DNA from: Candidatus Pelagibacter sp.
GTDB taxonomy: Bacteria; Pseudomonadota; Alphaproteobacteria; Paracaedibacterales; CAIOTO01
DNA: 64,000 nt
Direction of reading: 5' to 3'
Assembly (NCBI GenBank): GCA_013823725.1
Contig: PNMQ01000004.1
Span: 245,156 to 309,155 of the forward strand
Below, piece after piece: positions 9,098-18,608 of this stretch (the stretch's first letter is position 1; the number at the start of each line of letters is the position of its first letter). The notes under the pieces are model-generated. The model made no database searches and had not been told where the DNA came from. It saw nothing but the letters and a program-made list of their open reading frames with translations. A program made the position numbers and the translations under genes.

Positions 9098-10517
9098 TGT
9101 TTTTTAACGAAGCAAAGGCATCTAAAGCTAATGTTCTTGATGCAGAAATATCAACAATGGGTTTAGGATAGTTAATGCCCAATGAAATTCCAGATTGCTG
9201 TAAAATAGAAGCAGGTGCTGTCCAGGGAGCAAATAAATATTTTTGAGGTAAATTTTTTAATTCTGGAACGTAGTGGCGAGTATAAGAACCATCGGGATCA
9301 AATTTTTCACCTTGGGTAATGGGATTGAATATTCTAAAGTAGGGGGCTGCATCTGCGCCTGATCCTGCTACCCATTGCCAACTTGCAGAGTTACTAGCAA
9401 GATCAGCATCAACTAGGCAATCCCAGAACCAATCGGCACCCTTTCGCCAATCAATCAAAAGATTTTTGACAAGGAAAGAGCCGACAATCATGCGCACTCT
9501 ATTGTGCATATATCCTGTTCTCCATAATTCACGCATACCAGCGTCAACAATAGGATATCCTGTAAGGCCCTTTTGCCAAGCTTCTAAAAATTCTTGATTA
9601 TGTTGCCATTCAAAAGCATCAAATTTTTTTTGAAAATTTTCGAATGGAAGAGTTGGAAAATGAAAAAGCAAGTAGTATGAAAATTCTCTCCACCCAATTT
9701 CACTTTGGAAATGATCAATGTCATATGTATTGTGGCTATTTTGATTTTTCAGTTCTTCAAGTTTATGCCAAATTTGATGTGGAGATATTTCCCCAAAATG
9801 AAGATGCGGGGACAGTTTTGACACATTTTTTTTAATAGGAAAATTTCGACCTTCTTTATAGTCATTTAATCCATCATCTAAAAAATCGTGAAATCTTTGA
9901 ATTGCAAATGCTTCACCTGGTTTCCAGGTTTGAATCATTTCTTTATCCCAAGGAATAGTGGGCAACAAGTTTAGATCGGACAGATCTATGGACAATTCAT
10001 CTAGGAGGGCATTTAAATTTGAAGGTGATTCTATAGGTGGCCTTGGTGGTTTTGTTTGTAGGCAGCCTTTTCGGTAAAAAGGTGTAAAAACTTTGTAAGG
10101 TGTTCCATCACTTTTCAAAACATCCATAGGTTCCCAAAGAAGGGATGCATTAAAACTTTTGACGTGCACTCCTTTTTCTTTGAGAAAATGTTTAATAGTT
10201 TTGTCTTGTTGAATGCGATCTGGTTCATAGCATCTATTCCAATAAACATTTGAAATATTGAGGCGTTTAACGATGTCTTCAATAATATTTTGAGATTCAC
10301 CAGAATAGATGTTTAATTTGCCTTTGCATTGCTTTTGTAAAGCATCTAAAGAATGATGTAGCCACCACTGACTAGCTGAACCTTTAGAATGCAAGGTTGG
10401 GTTTGTGTCGTGGATATAAATAAGAACAACAGCACCTTTTAAAGTAGCCTCTAAAAGACCTGGGTTATCAGATAATCGCAGGTCTTGTCTAAACCAAAAA
10501 AGAGACAGTTCATTCAT
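9090..10517 (-). CDS. phrB: Deoxyribodipyrimidine (CPD) photolyase
   Basis: LFWFRQDLRLSDNPGL, LSPHLHFGEISPHQIW, TGYPIVDAGMRELWRTGYMHNRVRMIVGSFLVKNLLIDWRKGADWFWDCLVDADLASNSASWQWVAGSGADAAPYFRIFNP. Confidence 0.97.
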   Translation of the reverse strand: MNELSLFWFRQDLRLSDNPGLLEATLKGAVVLIYIHDTNPTLHSKGSASQWWLHHSLDALQKQCKGKLNIYSGESQNIIEDIVKRLNISNVYWNRCYEPDRIQQDKTIKHFLKEKGVHVKSFNASLLWEPMDVLKSDGTPYKVFTPFYRKGCLQTKPPRPPIESPSNLNALLDELSIDLSDLNLLPTIPWDKEMIQTWKPGEAFAIQRFHDFLDDGLNDYKEGRNFPIKKNVSKLSPHLHFGEISPHQIWHKLEELKNQNSHNTYDIDHFQSEIGWREFSYYLLFHFPTLPFENFQKKFDAFEWQHNQEFLEAWQKGLTGYPIVDAGMRELWRTGYMHNRVRMIVGSFLVKNLLIDWRKGADWFWDCLVDADLASNSASWQWVAGSGADAAPYFRIFNPITQGEKFDPDGSYTRHYVPELKNLPQKYLFAPWTAPASILQQSGISLGINYPKPIVDISASRTLALDAFASLKNNA

Positions 10518-10525
10518 TATAGAAG

Positions 10526-12109
10526 TTAATATCCTACTGGTGTGGTTTCAAAATGTTTTTGGGGATCGAAATAATTCACTTTTAGCTTCAGATCCTTAGC
10601 ATTTAAATACCCCATCAAAGCCATAAGTTGGTATGACGTTTTGTAATAATCACTTTTGGATTGCAGATACTGAATCTGCGCACTTAACAAGTTGAATTGA
10701 GCGTCGAGCGAATCTTTAACAACTTTAGTGCCAACATCAACTTCTTGTTGTGTAGAATCTACAGCAATTTGTGCTGCTTTAACCTGTTGCTTAAAATTTT
10801 GGATGTTAGCTTTGGCAGCTTTGTACGCTTCGAAAACCCCTTTTGTTTCACTGGTAATGGTAGACTTTGTATTTTCAATAGCAAATTTTTTACCTAAGGC
10901 ACGTTCATGGGCTTCTCTGCGTTGCGAAGAATAGCTTCCGCCACTATATAAATTGTATGAAAGAGAGACCCCCACTTTATTGTTTACTTGATGTGACCTA
11001 TATCGACTATCCGCAGCTGCAGGGTTGTTTCTAGATGGGTCATAACGCGATCCTGAATGGGTATACGTAGTAGATGCGTTTAAATCAATCGATGGAGATA
11101 CTAACTGAGCACTTGCAGCATCTACATTTGCTTTGGAGCTTTCATATTCATAGCGTGCAGATATGATGGATGGGTTATTTTGAAGAGCTTGCTGTAAAAT
11201 TTTATCTAAACTTTCCGATATTTTTTTAGGTTTTGGTGGAAGTTTTAAATTCCCTGCAGACACTCCTCCTGTTACGTTGAAGAAAACGGCTTCTGCCTTT
11301 GCAGCTTCTGCTTCAGCTTGTACTAATTTTGCTTCACCATCTTTTAATTTAGCTTCTGCGTTAGCAACCTGTGTAATAGTTTCTTCACCGATTTTATGCT
11401 TTTCAAATGATGTTTCGTAGTTTTGTTTCATAGCTGCCTTGTAAGCTTTTTGCACTTCGACAGTCGATCTTTTGGTAAGAACGTCCATGTAAGCAGAAAT
11501 AACATTAATAAATGTATCTTGTTCTGTTTTAACCAAATTTGCCCAATAAGCACGAATAGATTTGTCAGCAGCTTCAATATTTGAAAGTGTGGCACCACCA
11601 TTGAATACGTTTTGTTTTATTTCTGCTGCCATATCGTGCGCGTTGGATGTTGATATGGAATTTGGATTTTGTGGAGAGCTATTTGAATTTTCATTTTTAC
11701 CGTAGTTACCACTAACGCTAGAGGATACATTGATAACTGGCAAAAAACCTGCTTTGGCTTGAGAACTTTTTTCATGCATAGCTAGTGTTTCACGCCGCGC
11801 TGCAATAATGGCTTTGTTATTTTCATAGGCTGCAACGAGTGCTTGTTCTAAATCCATAGCTGAATATTGGGGCGCAATATTAATTTTTTCCCATTCAAAT
11901 TCTATTGCATCAGGGGCCATTTCAGAAACAGCGGCTAGAGGATTGATGTGTTTGTTTTGTTTTGAGTCTTTTTTATTTTCATTCTTCTGCGCATTTATAG
12001 ATGGTGTAGTAGCTATGGAAAATAAAGAAGAACTTAGTAAGATAGAAAGAACCAGTGCTGTTGGATACATTTTCATATTTGACCTTTTATAGATATATGT
12101 TTGCATCAT
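10526..12109 (-). CDS. TolC family outer membrane efflux/secretion protein
   Basis: Signal peptide, duplicated OEP-type helical repeats, SLSYNLYSGGSYSSQRREA. Confidence 0.9.
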   Translation of the reverse strand: MMQTYIYKRSNMKMYPTALVLSILLSSSLFSIATTPSINAQKNENKKDSKQNKHINPLAAVSEMAPDAIEFEWEKINIAPQYSAMDLEQALVAAYENNKAIIAARRETLAMHEKSSQAKAGFLPVINVSSSVSGNYGKNENSNSSPQNPNSISTSNAHDMAAEIKQNVFNGGATLSNIEAADKSIRAYWANLVKTEQDTFINVISAYMDVLTKRSTVEVQKAYKAAMKQNYETSFEKHKIGEETITQVANAEAKLKDGEAKLVQAEAEAAKAEAVFFNVTGGVSAGNLKLPPKPKKISESLDKILQQALQNNPSIISARYEYESSKANVDAASAQLVSPSIDLNASTTYTHSGSRYDPSRNNPAAADSRYRSHQVNNKVGVSLSYNLYSGGSYSSQRREAHERALGKKFAIENTKSTITSETKGVFEAYKAAKANIQNFKQQVKAAQIAVDSTQQEVDVGTKVVKDSLDAQFNLLSAQIQYLQSKSDYYKTSYQLMALMGYLNAKDLKLKVNYFDPQKHFETTPVGY

Positions 12110-12123
12110 TATACACCGTGTTT

Positions 12124-12849
12124 TTAAAACACAAAGCGTTCATGTGTAAAAGTTGGGTTTAAAATTAAAGGGAGGTGTGTTTGGCAAACAACGTGATCTA
12201 GAATAAGTTTTTGATCATTATTTTTTACATAAAAATTAAGTGAACATAAAGGGTATCGGAAAGGTTTTGTATAATTATGATTACTAATAAATAATGTTTC
12301 ATCGATTTGATTTAAAGAATGAGGTTCCGCCACTAACAGAATACCACCTGGCTTGAGCGTCTTTTTTACAGCTTTTGGAATTTCGACATGTGCTCCTCCA
12401 TCCATAAAAATAACATCAAATACATTTTCATCTTGGGGTGTGGACATAACAGGAGATACATTTTTTCTGTGGTTCATTTTTTCCAGTAAGCGTGCATACA
12501 AGATATTATCTGCTTCATAGGTTGTCACTTTTTCAAATAGGTAAGACAAGAGCATCGTTGAAAAACCCGTTCCTGAATTCATAACAAAAATATGATAATC
12601 GTTAGACCTTTTTCGATAAATGGTTTCTAAAATCAAAGCAACGAGCGCAATAGGAAGCTCACATCTTTTTTTGAGTAATATGGGTTCGTCTGAATAGGCG
12701 ATGGGGTGCACGATAGCAGGCAAAAAAGGATGACGATCGATATTTAAAATAAGGTCTTTGATGGTATCGGAAAGGTATAGGCTTGGTTCAATAATTGTTT
12801 TTAAGGCATGGAGTGCAACATTGAAATGAATGTTTTGAGGAAGATGCAT
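12124..12849 (-). CDS. Protein-L-isoaspartate O-methyltransferase-like protein
   Basis: Pcm-like arrangement; Rossmann MTase motif NSGTGFSTMLLSYLF, DVIFMDGGAHVEIPKAVKKTLKPGGILLV. Confidence 0.75.
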   Translation of the reverse strand: MHLPQNIHFNVALHALKTIIEPSLYLSDTIKDLILNIDRHPFLPAIVHPIAYSDEPILLKKRCELPIALVALILETIYRKRSNDYHIFVMNSGTGFSTMLLSYLFEKVTTYEADNILYARLLEKMNHRKNVSPVMSTPQDENVFDVIFMDGGAHVEIPKAVKKTLKPGGILLVAEPHSLNQIDETLFISNHNYTKPFRYPLCSLNFYVKNNDQKLILDHVVCQTHLPLILNPTFTHERFVF

Positions 12850-12944
12850 TTTTTGTTATTCAAAAAATTTGAGTTATAATTTTATAATAACGCTTCAAAA
12901 TATCTTTCTCAAAGAAGAGAATTGTGATATCTTAAAATAAATAA

Positions 12945-13018
12945 GGCCGGATGGCAGAATGGCTATGCAGAGGATTGCAAATCCTTTGATATCGGTTCGA
13001 TTCCGGTTCCGGCCTCCA
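12945..13018 (+). tRNA. tRNA-Cys(GCA)
   Basis: Cloverleaf readable; acceptor GGCCGGA/TCCGGCC, anticodon loop TTGCAAA, T-loop GGTTCGATTCC, encoded CCA. Confidence 0.95.
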
Positions 13019-13025
13019 TTTTTCA

Positions 13026-14036
13026 TCAAGATTCTATACGTTGACTTCGTAAATTTTTGAAAAAAGTAAAATACAGCTGATAAAAAACATTAAATCTTTT
13101 TTCAGCAGTATGTTTATATTGATGCAGACTTTCAAATAATCGCTTCACACCCGTTTCAATGTGTTGTGAATAATTTTTTTTATCTAAGCTAGATGTATAT
13201 TTTATAATATTGTTATTATTGTAACAATAGAGATAAATAATATGAGTGTAAATTGCAGCAATGCACAAATCTCCATCTTCATTTTTGATCTCTTTCAAAA
13301 AATTAAAGCCTTTTATTTTTTCAGAAAATGCAGTTGTAAGTGTAAATCTACGGATTAAATAATTTAGAATGGAATGGCTTTTTTTTGATAAATTTGTATC
13401 CCAAGAATGTTGTATTGAAAAAAAACAACCAAATAATATGTTTCCTAGTGTGCTTTCAAATTCGTTTATATCGTTTGAAATAGTAATTTCAAGAATATTT
13501 TGAAAAACTTTGATTTTCTTCATAACACTTTGTTGAAGGGTTGGGTCTTGAGTGTTCCATAAACTGAGTAGAGACTTGTGTTGGTAGGGTGGATAAGTGT
13601 TAAGACTAAGGTGTTTTAATTTTTCAACTGCCAAGTTTTGGATTAAACTATGATTGGATTTTGATGAAAAATCAGCAATAGCCCAGTCTAGAGGAACAGG
13701 GTTAGACTGACGTAATTTGATTCTTAAATATATTGCACCTCTGAGACGTTGAATAAAATATTTTGATCCAATCATTTCGAAAGATTCTTTGATTTTTCTG
13801 TGCTGAACGGCCCCATATACGCTTTGAAACTGTAATTCAGGATATGTATCGTCTATGGATATTAAATTATTTTGATCTTTATTAGTTTCACAATAGACTT
13901 TGTGTTGGTTTGAGCGTTTTAAAATATGGCTTTTTCTTCTGATGCTTAAGTTTTCATTTTGTTCAAATTCATTGACTGAACTAAAAGCAACGCAACAATA
14001 CACAAGCAAAAGTGCTAAATAAACAATTTTTGACAT
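13026..14036 (-). CDS. Hypothetical exported protein
   Basis: Signal peptide MSKIVYLALLLVYCCVAFSS; no family recognised. Confidence 0.7.
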   Translation of the reverse strand: MSKIVYLALLLVYCCVAFSSVNEFEQNENLSIRRKSHILKRSNQHKVYCETNKDQNNLISIDDTYPELQFQSVYGAVQHRKIKESFEMIGSKYFIQRLRGAIYLRIKLRQSNPVPLDWAIADFSSKSNHSLIQNLAVEKLKHLSLNTYPPYQHKSLLSLWNTQDPTLQQSVMKKIKVFQNILEITISNDINEFESTLGNILFGCFFSIQHSWDTNLSKKSHSILNYLIRRFTLTTAFSEKIKGFNFLKEIKNEDGDLCIAAIYTHIIYLYCYNNNNIIKYTSSLDKKNYSQHIETGVKRLFESLHQYKHTAEKRFNVFYQLYFTFFKNLRSQRIES

Positions 14037-14126
14037 GATTATTAATGATTATTGGTGTCTATTTTTAGTATGACGAAATAAAATAATAAAATCAAATGTG
14101 TTTATGTGATTAATATTATAAATTTA

Positions 14127-14753
14127 TTACCCAATATATTTTTTAATTTTTGCAGACAATACATCTAGGTACCCTACAAAAAAATGATTAGCCTTTTCTA
14201 TTATTTCATATTTAACGTGAACATTGGGTTGTGCTTTTAAATTTTGAACACAGGCTGTTACAGATTCATAGGGCACAATATCATCACTTGTGCCTTGAAC
14301 AATTAATCCGGAAACAGGACAGGGCGAAAGAAAATTAAAATTAAAACGGCTTGTTGGGGGGCTAATGGCCACAAACCCTGTGCATGTTGGATTTTTCATA
14401 AGTAAGTTTAATGAAACCCAAGCACCAAATGAAAAACCAGACAGCCATATTTCTTGAGATAAAGGACATTTTTGCTTAATCCAATGAAGAGCAGCTATGG
14501 CATCTTCAATTTCCCCATCACCTTCTGTAGAGACTCCTTCCGAAAGTCCCACGCCTCTAAAATTAATACGAAGTGTTTGAAACCCAGATTCAGCAAATGC
14601 CTTATAAAGTGTATAAACCACTTTGTTGTGCATGGTTCCTTCTTGTCTAGGATCCGGATGAAGAATTAGAACAACAGGCAACTCTTCATTGTGACCTTTA
14701 GTGTATTTAGCTTCAATTCGACCTGCTGGTCCTTCTATGAATATATCTGCCAT
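14127..14753 (-). CDS. Alpha/beta hydrolase (COG2945-like)
   Basis: LILHPDPRQEGTMHNKVVYTLYKAFAESGFQTLRINFRGVGLSEG, GFSFGAWVSL, NHFFVGYL. Confidence 0.92.
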   Translation of the reverse strand: MADIFIEGPAGRIEAKYTKGHNEELPVVLILHPDPRQEGTMHNKVVYTLYKAFAESGFQTLRINFRGVGLSEGVSTEGDGEIEDAIAALHWIKQKCPLSQEIWLSGFSFGAWVSLNLLMKNPTCTGFVAISPPTSRFNFNFLSPCPVSGLIVQGTSDDIVPYESVTACVQNLKAQPNVHVKYEIIEKANHFFVGYLDVLSAKIKKYIG

Positions 14754-14844
14754 GTTTTGTTCATTGATGAAAAACTATATACCAACTATTGTAGCTATTC
14801 ATTTTACCTTTTAAAATATGAAAAATAAAAAAATAAATCTTAGG

Positions 14845-15852
14845 TTAGGGTTTATAAGCTTTAATAAGCCATGCGTTTTTACGTCCATTATAGGGATTAG
14901 TATCATGGTGTTGTATGAAATTTTCAGGTACAATAAATCCGATGGATTCTAAACCATTTTTGATAAGATCTTGTCTAGAGAACATGTAGTAAATCCATTC
15001 AAAGATGAGGTATGTTGCTCCATCTACATTGGTTTGCATATCGCCAATAAGGTCTTCATACATTTCTAGTTCTGACTTGCCAAAAGTTTCAGACATTTTG
15101 GTTATAGTATAAAATACAGCTTCCATGTTGGTTTGGTGATCAATGATATTAGGAGAAAAGAAGGATTTATGATCAAGCAAAACTCTCTTTTTCCCCGCTA
15201 AAATATTATAAATATCTAGACGTTCTCTTTGGCTTCTATGAAAAGTAAATACATCTATAGATTGAAGAATTTCGGAAAATATCCCAGGATATCGTTCTTC
15301 AGTATTTTTAGGAATGCGTTTGATAGCATCAGTTGGAATGATGTATCCAAATTCTCTCAGTTGTTTTAAAGCTTCGGATACATCAGGTTCCAAAGCTATT
15401 CTATAAGGCATGTGATCAATAATAAGCTCGCCTCCTGATGGTAATAAATTAAATGCTTTAGAAACTGAAGGTTGTAGTAAAGGTTGCATGTTAGATGTGC
15501 AAGAAGGCATCCATTCAAAAAATATTCTTTTGTAAGAAAATTCATTTAAAGGTTGAGAAAGAAAATCACCTTGAATGTGCAATTTATTTAATTTTTTAAT
15601 TCTGCAAGGTCCCATATCTATGCTGATAACTTTACTATCTGGAAATGAAGTGCGATGCGTAAAGTCTGTTATACCTTCTGGAAAAACAAATGGTTCAATT
15701 ACTTTATCTATGGAACCTTCACCTCTAGTATTACCAACTACGAGTGTGCAATTTTCAAAAGCTACATCATCTTTTGGCATGGAAAATCCCTCTTTTGGTG
15801 AAAAGAATAGATTTGAAATAGCCAAAGATGCAATAATTATTGTTTTTTTCAT
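14845..15852 (-). CDS. Hypothetical exported protein with SAM-methyltransferase-like region
   Basis: Signal peptide MKKTIIIASLAISNLFFS; VISIDMGP...LHIQGDFLSQPL...KRIFFEW...LLPSGGELIIDHMP resembles class I MTase strand order. Confidence 0.6.
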   Translation of the reverse strand: MKKTIIIASLAISNLFFSPKEGFSMPKDDVAFENCTLVVGNTRGEGSIDKVIEPFVFPEGITDFTHRTSFPDSKVISIDMGPCRIKKLNKLHIQGDFLSQPLNEFSYKRIFFEWMPSCTSNMQPLLQPSVSKAFNLLPSGGELIIDHMPYRIALEPDVSEALKQLREFGYIIPTDAIKRIPKNTEERYPGIFSEILQSIDVFTFHRSQRERLDIYNILAGKKRVLLDHKSFFSPNIIDHQTNMEAVFYTITKMSETFGKSELEMYEDLIGDMQTNVDGATYLIFEWIYYMFSRQDLIKNGLESIGFIVPENFIQHHDTNPYNGRKNAWLIKAYKP

Positions 15853-16019
15853 TATATTTTGATTTCATATTGTTTCTTGAGTATTATATTGTATTTGTAA
15901 TTAATAAGTAAAGTTTTTTGGATATAATATTTTTTTGTGATTTAATTAATCATGAAATGAGTTCTTGAATAATATTTTTTCTTGACGAAATGATGAAATT
16001 CAGTGATATTAGAAGTTGT

Positions 16020-16112
16020 GGAGAGGTGGCCGAGTGGCTGAAGGCGCCGGTTTGCTAAACCGTTATACGGGTTAAATCCGTATCGAGGGTTCGAATCCCT
16101 CTCTCTCCGCCA
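16020..16112 (+). tRNA. tRNA-Ser(GCT)
   Basis: GGAGAGGTGGCCGAGTGG..., anticodon loop TTGCTAA, long variable arm, GGTTCGAATCCC, encoded CCA. Confidence 0.95.
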
Positions 16113-16201
16113 TTTTTTTTCAGCTTGTTTGATTTTCACAAATTTTATAATGCCCTATATTTTTTTGTATTTTGCGATTACATTGAAGTGTATAACCTGT
16201 T

Positions 16202-16552
16202 TTGAATAGAGTAATGACAATCATAAATTATGAAGATTTTGATCGTGTTGATTTAAGATCAGGAACAATTGTCAAGGTTGAAGAATTTCCTAAAGCAACC
16301 AAACCTGCTTTTAAAGTGTGGGTAGACTTTGGTGAACAAGTAGGAGTACTACAAACATCAGCACAAATAAAGGTTCACTATACACCTGAAACACTAGTGG
16401 GTCAAAAAGTTATGGGTTGTGTCAATTTAGGAGAAAAAAATATAGCAGGTTTTATATCTCAATTTTTGCTTGTTGGTTTTTCCGATGTCAATGGAGATAT
16501 TTATTTAGTAGGCATGGATGCTAATGTCCCTAACGGACAAAAATTGCATTAA
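16202..16552 (+). CDS. csaA: tRNA-binding domain protein, CsaA-like
   Basis: DFDRVDLRSGTIVKVEEFPKATKPAFKVWVDFGE...VNLGEKNIAGFISQFLLVG; internal ATG at 16214 is a likely alternative start. Confidence 0.9.
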   Translation: MNRVMTIINYEDFDRVDLRSGTIVKVEEFPKATKPAFKVWVDFGEQVGVLQTSAQIKVHYTPETLVGQKVMGCVNLGEKNIAGFISQFLLVGFSDVNGDIYLVGMDANVPNGQKLH

Positions 16553-16571
16553 AGAAGATTGGGCAGTGCTC

Positions 16572-16872
16572 ATGAATTATATGCTTACAGGGTTAGGCGG
16601 TGCTTTAGGTTCTGTCTTTCGTTTTGGTATTGGGGCAATGTTTTACCTACCATACAGTATGGAATTTCTTTGACTATACAATGTCTTAATGCCTTCGGAT
16701 GCTTCATCACGGATTGCTAACTTAAATAATGGATGTGCATTGGTCCGCATCTGATCAAATGAAGTATTTTTAGACATCAGGATTTTTAGGTAGTTTTATA
16801 ATCGTTTCTAGATTTGCTTTGGACGTGGATTTATTGCATGAAAAATATGCAATGATAATTGCTAACGTTTAA
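16572..16872 (+). pseudogene. crcB: Degraded crcB/fluC-like fluoride channel gene
   Basis: MNYMLTGLGGALGSVFRFGIGAMF then stop; downstream fragments TIQCLNAFGCFIT and TSGFLGSFIIVSRFALDVDLLHEK fit CrcB layout. Confidence 0.6.
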
Positions 16873-16966
16873 GTCTTTTATTCTGCCTTTTAGGAATCAG
16901 AATAGTAAAATTATTTTAAAGGTTTATAATAAAAAAATATTTTGAAAAATGATTAAATAAGATTTT

Positions 16967-17419
16967 ATGTTTAATATCATTATGAACATGCCACATATAT
17001 TTCTTGTAACATTTTTTTCGTTCTTTATCTTTTTTTTGATTAGGCATGCTTTTTTCAAACTAAATGGTGCTATTCTTCTTTTTCATAGCTCTCTATTTTT
17101 AGTATTATTTATAACTTTAATTGGAGGCGGTGGTGTTCAAAATGCAGGTTACGAGCGTTTAAAAGTTTTCATGGAATGGGAAAAAAATAAACAACTTCAA
17201 GATGCTAAACATAATTTAAAACAGTATGAATCCATTTTAGCTATTGAACTGAAACAGTTTACAAATTCTGATGCTTTTAAAGAATATTTAAAAAAACATG
17301 ATGATGTCGTCGATAAAGTTGAGGCTGCTTTTGTAGCCTGGATATTTGTGTTTTTGTCGGATATTGCCATGGTTATTATTTTTATTATTTGTAACAGAGA
17401 AAATAAAAAAAAAGTATAA
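16967..17419 (+). CDS. Small hypothetical membrane protein (N- and C-terminal TM segments flanking a helix)
   Basis: Intact ORF with hydrophobic ends. Confidence 0.6.
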   Translation: MFNIIMNMPHIFLVTFFSFFIFFLIRHAFFKLNGAILLFHSSLFLVLFITLIGGGGVQNAGYERLKVFMEWEKNKQLQDAKHNLKQYESILAIELKQFTNSDAFKEYLKKHDDVVDKVEAAFVAWIFVFLSDIAMVIIFIICNRENKKKV

Positions 17420-17512
17420 ATTGTTAATTGGTGCAGTGGATTATTTTAAGTAAAAAACTAGCTTTATCGTCTGCTCAGCATAGATTGGATTTTTGTGAAC
17501 TTTAAGGTTTAT

Positions 17513-18553
17513 TTATCTTGATAGGGTTTCTTCAAATGTCTCTGGTATTTCGCGGGGGGCAGGGATTTTTTGTGGATTTTCTTGTAAATACTGTTGTCTT
17601 TTTTTGATTGCACTTTTTTGGGTATTGAATGGATCGCGAATCCTTTTTTCTATGACTAAAGAAGGTGCGTATCCTCCTGCGACAGATTGTGAATATTGAT
17701 AAGGATCAACATTTTCTGCGTGAACTAAAAAATCTATATGATTTTCTTTTGTCCACTGATCTAAATAACTTATATAGCTCTCTAATGTGAAAGATCTTCT
17801 TGATAATAAGGCGTTGGCAGCAAGTAATTCTGTGTCTGAAAATCTTCCTGCATAGGATGTTGGGATAATCATATGCCCATGGTTATTCAACATATTGTGA
17901 AAAAATTCTAATCTTTCTCTGTTGCAATAAAAATATTCTGCAACCCCAGGATCAAAAATAATTAAATCAAAACAATCTTTTAAAACGAATGAAATCCATT
18001 GTAAACTACTGCTATCGTTGAAATCATTTTTAATAAAAATACTTTCATCTAAATTTCCAGAATATGAAAATGATAAATCATCCATTGTAATAACTAACGG
18101 GCCAAGAATTTTCCTTTCCTCTTGACTATATCTAGCAAAAGATTGAAAATTATATTTTTGAATTTCTTGTGTTGTGGCTGCTCCTAAAATTAATATTATT
18201 TTTTGTCCACGTATCTTTGCATTGTGTATATTTTCTACAACTCTTAATAATGAATGTGTCACTTGAGATAATTTATTTATATTGATGGAAAAGGCATATT
18301 TAATATCGGGGTTACTTTTCAGTAGGTCTTCGAAATCATGTTGCGCTAACTTTCTTTTAATTTCTCTTCTTAAATCAGGTATTTCGTAGGTGAAATTATT
18401 GATAGCCTCACATTTTTCTAACACAGAATCATTTTGTTGTTGTATTTTTTTGGTTATTTCGATGACTCTATCAACGGCACATGTGTCAGCCAAAGAATGG
18501 CAAAAAAATGATAAATGTAATATAAAAATATATGTCGAAATTATTAGTGCCAT
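17513..18553 (-). CDS. Hypothetical exported protein with SAM-methyltransferase-like region
   Basis: Signal peptide; KIILILGAATTQEI...VITMDDLSF...KNDFNDSSSL...FDLIIFDPGVAEYF...LNNHGHMIIPTS. Confidence 0.6.
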   Translation of the reverse strand: MALIISTYIFILHLSFFCHSLADTCAVDRVIEITKKIQQQNDSVLEKCEAINNFTYEIPDLRREIKRKLAQHDFEDLLKSNPDIKYAFSININKLSQVTHSLLRVVENIHNAKIRGQKIILILGAATTQEIQKYNFQSFARYSQEERKILGPLVITMDDLSFSYSGNLDESIFIKNDFNDSSSLQWISFVLKDCFDLIIFDPGVAEYFYCNRERLEFFHNMLNNHGHMIIPTSYAGRFSDTELLAANALLSRRSFTLESYISYLDQWTKENHIDFLVHAENVDPYQYSQSVAGGYAPSLVIEKRIRDPFNTQKSAIKKRQQYLQENPQKIPAPREIPETFEETLSR

Positions 18554-18608
18554 CCTTTGATTCCTTAATTCTTATTCAATATGAAGATTATTCAAACCTA
18601 AGATTTTT

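Noticed and set aside
15942-16139. 65 aa reverse ORF (RRERDSNPRYGFNPYNGLANRRLQPLGHLS)
   Set aside because: Antisense translation across the tRNA-Ser gene; a common spurious ORF.
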